Made by a program: the position numbers and the translations under genes. Under the pieces are notes generated by a model. The model saw only the letters and a list, made by a program, of their open reading frames with translations. It ran no database searches and was not told the origin of the DNA. 27,715 nt of DNA, taken from positions 1 to 27,715 of the forward strand of contig CAJUBC010000029.1 of assembly GCA_910584545.1 (NCBI GenBank), given 5' to 3'. The DNA comes from an uncultured Muribaculaceae bacterium (lineage in GTDB: Bacteria; Bacteroidota; Bacteroidia; Bacteroidales; Muribaculaceae). Positions 24,002 through 27,715 of the stretch are shown here, one piece after another; the stretch's first letter is position 1; the number at the start of each line of letters is the position of its first letter.

Positions 24002-25641
24002 GAAACATCTATAAAGCTCTTATCCCGATGGTGCTCGCCATAGGCATTGTCGGAGGTATATTCATCGGCAGATATGTAGCCGATATACAGCTGAGCCCGG
24101 AGGAGCAGAAGCTGCGCACCATCCTCGGTCTAATAAGGGAGCAATACGTCGACGACATTGATATCGACTCGCTCATGGAGAAATCCATACCCGACATCCT
24201 CGCGTCGCTCGATCCACATTCTGCATACATACCCAAGTCGGAACTCACCATTACCAACAATGAGCTTGAGAGCTCGTTCGGCGGAGTGGGAGTCTCATTC
24301 CAGGTTATCAATGACACGGTGACCGTGGTGGAGGTCGTTTCGGAAGGTCCTGCCGAGAAGGTAGGAATGCTGGCCGGCGACCAGATCCTGTCGGCCGACG
24401 GCAAGACGCTCACCGGGTCCGGAATCACCACGGAAGATGTATTCTCCACTCTTCGCGGCAAGGAAGGCACCAAGGTCAAGCTGAAGGTGAAACGTCGCAG
24501 TTCCCGCAAGCCGCTCGAGTTCGTGGTGACGCGCGGAGAGATACCTTCGAAGAGCGTCGATGTGACTTATATGACGGGTGAGGACACCGGATATATCCGT
24601 GTAAGCAAGTTCGCGCGCAACACCTACAATGAGTTTCTCGAGGCTCTCGCCGACCTGAAGTTCAAGGGCGCGAAGAGATATGTGGTCGACCTCCGGGGCA
24701 ATTCCGGCGGTTTCATGGATCAGGCCATCTATATGGCCAACGAGTTCCTGCCCGCCGGCCGGATGATTGTCTACACCAAGGGTCGCCGTCCCGAAAACGA
24801 GACGGTGGCCGTGAGTGACGGCAACGGTCAGTTCCAGAACGCGGAGCTTGTGGTGCTCACCAATGAGTTCTCGGCTTCGGCGTCGGAGATTTTCGCGGGA
24901 GCCATCCAGGACAACGACCGAGGCCTCGTGATAGGGCGCCGCACGTTCGGCAAAGGTCTCGTGCAGAACCAGACCATGCTTCCCGACAGCTCGGCTGTAC
25001 GCCTGACCGTGGCACGCTACTTCACACCCTCGGGCCGTTCCATCCAGAAGGAGTACAAGCGTGGCAAGGACGGCAAATACGAGATGGACATCGTGGACCG
25101 CTATTCGCACGGCGAGTTCTATTCGCAGGACAGCATCAAACTCGACAAGAGCAAGGAATTCATCACCGAGGGTGGCCGCAAGGTCTATGGAGGAGGCGGT
25201 ATCATGCCCGATATCTTCGTGCCGGAGGACACCACCGGGTACACTTCATATTATGTGGAGGCGATGAACCACAGCCATGTGTTGAACTTCGCGCGCTCGA
25301 TGGCCGACTCTTACCGGCCGCTGATGAAGGAGAAGACGCTCGACAGCATGCTGCGCATCATTCCGCGCGACGACACGTTGCTGAACAACTTCGTGCAGTA
25401 TGCGGCGGCCAATGGACTTCCGGCCCGCTGGTACTATATCAACCAATCGCGCGCATTGTTGTTAAATCAGATAAAGGCGGTGCTGGCGCGCGACCTTGTC
25501 GGATTCGATGCCTATATCCGGGTGCTGAACGACAGTGACCCCGCGCTGCACGAGGCGCTCGACGCCCTTAAGTCCGGACGCTCCCCGGTAAAGATTGTCC
25601 CCGGGAAAACCGTCTCCAAGAAAACCGTTTCAAAGAAATAA
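23998..25641 (+). CDS. S41 carboxyl-terminal processing protease with PDZ domain
   Basis: A 547-residue CtpA/Prc-type serine protease acting in the envelope. Residues 7-28 are an uncleaved anchor or signal. A PDZ domain spans about 90-178 (GVGVSFQVINDTVTVVEVV, KVGMLAGDQILSADGK). The S41 core has RGNSGGFMDQA, the catalytic serine Ser294 in EFSASASEIFAGA and the lysine Lys319 in GRRTFGKGLVQ; the 25-residue spacing equals E. coli Prc Ser430/Lys455. A C-terminal helical region of about 130 residues ends in a Lys-rich repeat (KTVSKKTVSKK). The start overlaps the dCMP deaminase stop by ATGA. The next gene is 14 bp away. Substrates are unknown. Confidence 0.95.
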   Translation: MRNIYKALIPMVLAIGIVGGIFIGRYVADIQLSPEEQKLRTILGLIREQYVDDIDIDSLMEKSIPDILASLDPHSAYIPKSELTITNNELESSFGGVGVSFQVINDTVTVVEVVSEGPAEKVGMLAGDQILSADGKTLTGSGITTEDVFSTLRGKEGTKVKLKVKRRSSRKPLEFVVTRGEIPSKSVDVTYMTGEDTGYIRVSKFARNTYNEFLEALADLKFKGAKRYVVDLRGNSGGFMDQAIYMANEFLPAGRMIVYTKGRRPENETVAVSDGNGQFQNAELVVLTNEFSASASEIFAGAIQDNDRGLVIGRRTFGKGLVQNQTMLPDSSAVRLTVARYFTPSGRSIQKEYKRGKDGKYEMDIVDRYSHGEFYSQDSIKLDKSKEFITEGGRKVYGGGGIMPDIFVPEDTTGYTSYYVEAMNHSHVLNFARSMADSYRPLMKEKTLDSMLRIIPRDDTLLNNFVQYAAANGLPARWYYINQSRALLLNQIKAVLARDLVGFDAYIRVLNDSDPALHEALDALKSGRSPVKIVPGKTVSKKTVSKK

Positions 25642-25655
25642 CCTTAATTATTGAT

Positions 25656-26213
25656 ATGGAAAAACGAGATTTAAGAAAGAAAGTGAAGGCGCTTCGCTCC
25701 ATGCTGCTCGAGACGGAACGCATGCGTGCGGCCGACGAGGTCTTCGCGAGACTGGAGCAGACGGCCGCGTTCATGATGGCCGACAGGATACTGATGTATC
25801 ACTCGCTCCCCGATGAACTCCCCACGATAAATTTCCTCAGGAAATGGAGCGACCGTAAGAGTTTTTATCTCCCGAGAGTGAACGGCGTGAATCTCGATAT
25901 ATTGCCCTACGACGAGCAGCGTCTTGAGCTCGGAGCTTTCCATATCGAGGAACCCACGGGGACCGATACGGTCGACATAAATCATATTGAGCTGATTGTG
26001 GTGCCGGCCGTGGCCTACGACCGCAAGGGAAACCGTCTCGGCAGAGGTAAGGGGTATTACGACCGGCTGCTTGCCGAGTCCAAGGCCACGAAGGTAGGTG
26101 TCGGTTACGAGTTCCAGCTCGTCGACGAGGTCCCCGCCGAGCCCCACGATGTCCGCATGGACATAGTGATCACTCAGTCAGGGACGTTTATTGTCAACAA
26201 GAATAAGAAATAG
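25656..26213 (+). CDS. 5-formyltetrahydrofolate cyclo-ligase
   Basis: A 185-residue cytoplasmic enzyme making 5,10-methenyl-THF from 5-formyl-THF with ATP. The signature RLGRGKGYYDR is at 127-137, preceded by the conserved strand IELIVVPAVAYDRKG. MEKRDLRKKVKALRSML is the usual N-terminus, and LMYHSLPDELPT the substrate-binding segment. Length is normal for the family (about 180-200). It follows the protease by 14 bp in the same operon; the deaminase-protease-cyclo-ligase order is, to my knowledge, conserved in Bacteroidales. The next gene has its own promoter starting at the stop codon. Confidence 0.94.
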   Translation: MEKRDLRKKVKALRSMLLETERMRAADEVFARLEQTAAFMMADRILMYHSLPDELPTINFLRKWSDRKSFYLPRVNGVNLDILPYDEQRLELGAFHIEEPTGTDTVDINHIELIVVPAVAYDRKGNRLGRGKGYYDRLLAESKATKVGVGYEFQLVDEVPAEPHDVRMDIVITQSGTFIVNKNKK

Positions 26214-26214
26214 T

Positions 26215-26245
26215 TTTCGAATCTCGGTTTTTTTGCTTAAATTTG
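26215..26245 (+). promoter_or_regulatory. Promoter for the ROK kinase gene
   Basis: TAAATTTG at 26238-26245 matches the -7 element exactly. TTTC at 26215-26218, 19 bp before it, is one base off the -33 TTTG. The leader is about 70 nt. Confidence 0.65.
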
Positions 26246-26322
26246 CATGAAACCGATTCATCGGGCCTTACCCATAGAAGGAAAATGTAATAATCAAACC
26301 TTAAACATAATAATAACTGATC

Positions 26323-27351
26323 ATGAAACCGTATGTAGTAGGCATAGACATAGGTGGAACCAACACCGTATTCGGCATTGTTGATGCCCGTGGACAGGTA
26401 TTGGCCAGTGACTCTATAAAGACGATGAAGTATGTCGACTTCGATGACTACGTGGAGGAACTTCATAAGGAACTGTCGAGGCTGATCAAAGCCAACGACA
26501 TGGATGACAAGATACAGGGTATCGGTATCGGAGCGCCCAACGGGAATTACTATACCGGAGAAATCGTGAACCCGCCGAACCTCCCCTGGGGTCCGCGTAT
26601 CCCGCTCGCCGAGAAAGTCAGCAAGGCTTTCGGCGGCATACCGGTGGCGGTCACCAACGATGCCAATGCCGCCGCGTTAGGCGAGATGACCTACGGCGCG
26701 GCGCGCGGTATGAAGGACTTCATCATGATCACCCTCGGTACCGGTGTAGGCTCGGGTATCGTGATCAACGGTCAGCTTGTCTACGGCTCCGACGGTTTCG
26801 CCGGCGAGCTTGGACACGTGATCGTGAAGCGTAACAACGGCCGTATCTGCGGCTGCGGCCGTACAGGCTGTCTCGAGGCTTACTGCTCCGCAACCGGCGT
26901 GGCTCGCACCGCGCGCGAGTTCATGGAGATCCGCAAGGAGCCATCGCTGCTCCGCGACCTTCCCGTCGAGGAGATCACATCCAAGGATGTCTACGACGCG
27001 GCCGTTGCAGGCGACAAGATTTCCAAGGAGATTTTCGAATATACCGGCACCATCCTCGGAGAGGCATTCGCCGACATGATTGCATTCTCCAGTCCGCAGG
27101 CCATAATCCTCTTCGGAGGTCTGGCCAAGAGCGGTGACATCCTCCTCAAACCGATCCGCGAGGCTCTCGACAAGAACGTGTTCCCCATCTTCAGAGGCAA
27201 GACCAAGATTCTGCTCTCCGAGCTTAAGGAAAGCGACGCAGCGGTGCTCGGCGCATCCGCGCTCGGTTGGGAAGCCAAATACCGTTACGAGGCCAAGGTT
27301 CCCGTGGCTGAGGAAGCCGACCCCCAGCCGGCACCCGAAGCCAAGGCGTAA
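26323..27351 (+). CDS. ROK-family sugar kinase (glucokinase-like)
   Basis: A 342-residue cytoplasmic kinase, probably phosphorylating glucose or a related hexose at C6 with ATP. Phosphate-binding DIGGTN is at 9-14. The catalytic base is Asp113 in VTNDANAAALGE. LGTGVGSGIV (138-147) and the ROK signature GELGHVIV (161-168) follow. Zinc ligands are His165 and Cys176, Cys178, Cys183 in CGCGRTGC, then LEAY. A late glycine motif, ILFGGLAKSG, lies in the second lobe. No N-terminal helix-turn-helix is present, so it is a kinase, not a ROK repressor. The last 25 residues are Ala/Glu/Pro-rich. It is monocistronic, with its own promoter and terminator. Exact sugar is not determinable from sequence. Confidence 0.93.
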   Translation: MKPYVVGIDIGGTNTVFGIVDARGQVLASDSIKTMKYVDFDDYVEELHKELSRLIKANDMDDKIQGIGIGAPNGNYYTGEIVNPPNLPWGPRIPLAEKVSKAFGGIPVAVTNDANAAALGEMTYGAARGMKDFIMITLGTGVGSGIVINGQLVYGSDGFAGELGHVIVKRNNGRICGCGRTGCLEAYCSATGVARTAREFMEIRKEPSLLRDLPVEEITSKDVYDAAVAGDKISKEIFEYTGTILGEAFADMIAFSSPQAIILFGGLAKSGDILLKPIREALDKNVFPIFRGKTKILLSELKESDAAVLGASALGWEAKYRYEAKVPVAEEADPQPAPEAKA

Positions 27352-27411
27352 AGACATATCATGTAAGGATGCATCGCGGCTCGTACCGTAGCGCCCGATG
27401 ACTTTGTGAAT

Positions 27412-27449
27412 AAATATCGCAGGTTTTGACAAACTTGCGATATTTTTGC
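27412..27449 (+). terminator. Rho-independent terminator after the ROK kinase
   Basis: AAATATCGCAGGTTT (27412-27426) pairs with AAACTTGCGATATTT (27431-27445) over 15 bp with one G-T wobble and the loop TGAC. The right arm runs into TTTTT. Confidence 0.88.
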
Positions 27450-27614
27450 GTCTGTGCCCATGCCTGTACTATAGTCAAGCCGGGGTGTAAATCTACAAAG
27501 ATATTGCTACAATATAAGTACTATTCAGGATGTTAGAGGGCTTGAACCGGCATTTGTCATCGTCGGTTATTCCGTCGACTTGACCATTCGGGTAAAAGTA
27601 TTTTCTGGCATTTG

Positions 27615-27622
27615 TAACTTTG
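27615..27622 (+). promoter_or_regulatory. Possible -7 promoter element for a gene beyond the window
   Basis: TAACTTTG matches TAnnTTTG, but no TTTG lies at the -33 distance. The region 27450-27715 has no open frame with a recognisable product and no other feature I can name. Confidence 0.35.
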
Positions 27623-27715
27623 CCGGTAAATGTACGACTATAGGGGCGTATGAGTTTTAGATAGGGATATTCAGTTAAAGGCTAATTTATTATTTGCCAA
27701 TATCATAGAAATATT

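Noticed and set aside
24295..25110. 271-residue minus-strand frame opposite the S41 protease
   Set aside because: Antisense shadow of a conserved catalytic domain; no recognisable family.
26214..26237. T-run after the formyl-THF cyclo-ligase as a terminator
   Set aside because: Only a 3-bp stem (CGA/TCG) precedes the T-run; the stretch is better explained as the ROK kinase promoter.
26677..27432. 251-residue minus-strand frame opposite the ROK kinase
   Set aside because: Starts in the kinase terminator and mirrors the kinase coding sequence; no recognisable family.

Overview
The window is about 27.7 kb of gene-dense, fairly GC-rich chromosome from a gut-type member of the Bacteroidales. My best guess is a Muribaculaceae-like lineage, but the family is inference. 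The order is supported by repeated Bacteroidota -7 promoter elements (TAnnTTTG), a lipoprotein with an acidic surface-export signal after its lipobox cysteine, a BtuB-BtuG cobalamin uptake pair, and Bacteroidales-type neighbourhoods (gyrA followed by a TPR protein; rsfS-ftsH; dCMP deaminase-S41 protease-formyl-THF cyclo-ligase). I see no rRNA, tRNA, CRISPR array, insertion sequence or phage gene.

Layout. 1-817: 5'-incomplete DUF4595-like protein closed by a terminator. 880-1200: non-coding, hairpin-rich, repeat-like stretch. 1352-3715: secreted GH35 beta-galactosidase. 3884-7711: gyrA and a TPR protein behind a strong promoter. 7818-11169: cobalamin riboswitch, btuB and btuG, closed by a terminator. 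11334-11912: Fe-type superoxide dismutase. 11977-14563: a structured leader, then rsfS and ftsH. 14529-16674 (minus): histidine kinase and response regulator; the kinase runs into the 3' end of ftsH. 16948-20620: two tandem secreted Omp28-like proteins carrying CxxC motifs, divergent from the response regulator. 20816-26213: nfo, an MFS transporter, dCMP deaminase, S41 protease and 5-formyl-THF cyclo-ligase, probably one transcript. 26323-27351: ROK-family sugar kinase. 27446-27715: no gene, one possible promoter element.

How the parts work together. The riboswitch-btuB-btuG unit is a compact B12 capture and import module: BtuG is the surface binding lid, BtuB the outer-membrane channel, and the RNA gives feedback control. 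The nfo-to-cyclo-ligase run mixes DNA repair, dUMP supply and folate recycling with envelope proteolysis and a sugar-type transporter.

Least ordinary items: (i) the MFS transporter carries an extra, beta-rich, Ig-like segment of about 155 residues in a predicted periplasmic loop; (ii) the tandem Omp28-like pair has CKNC/CSAC motifs and sorting-tail-like ends, beside a two-component system and an 11-bp-phased direct repeat; (iii) rsfS has a long structured leader; (iv) ftsH and the kinase overlap tail to tail by 35 bp. I did not find a clearly new multi-gene defence or mobile system. The Omp28-like pair with its neighbouring two-component system is the best candidate for an undescribed functional unit.
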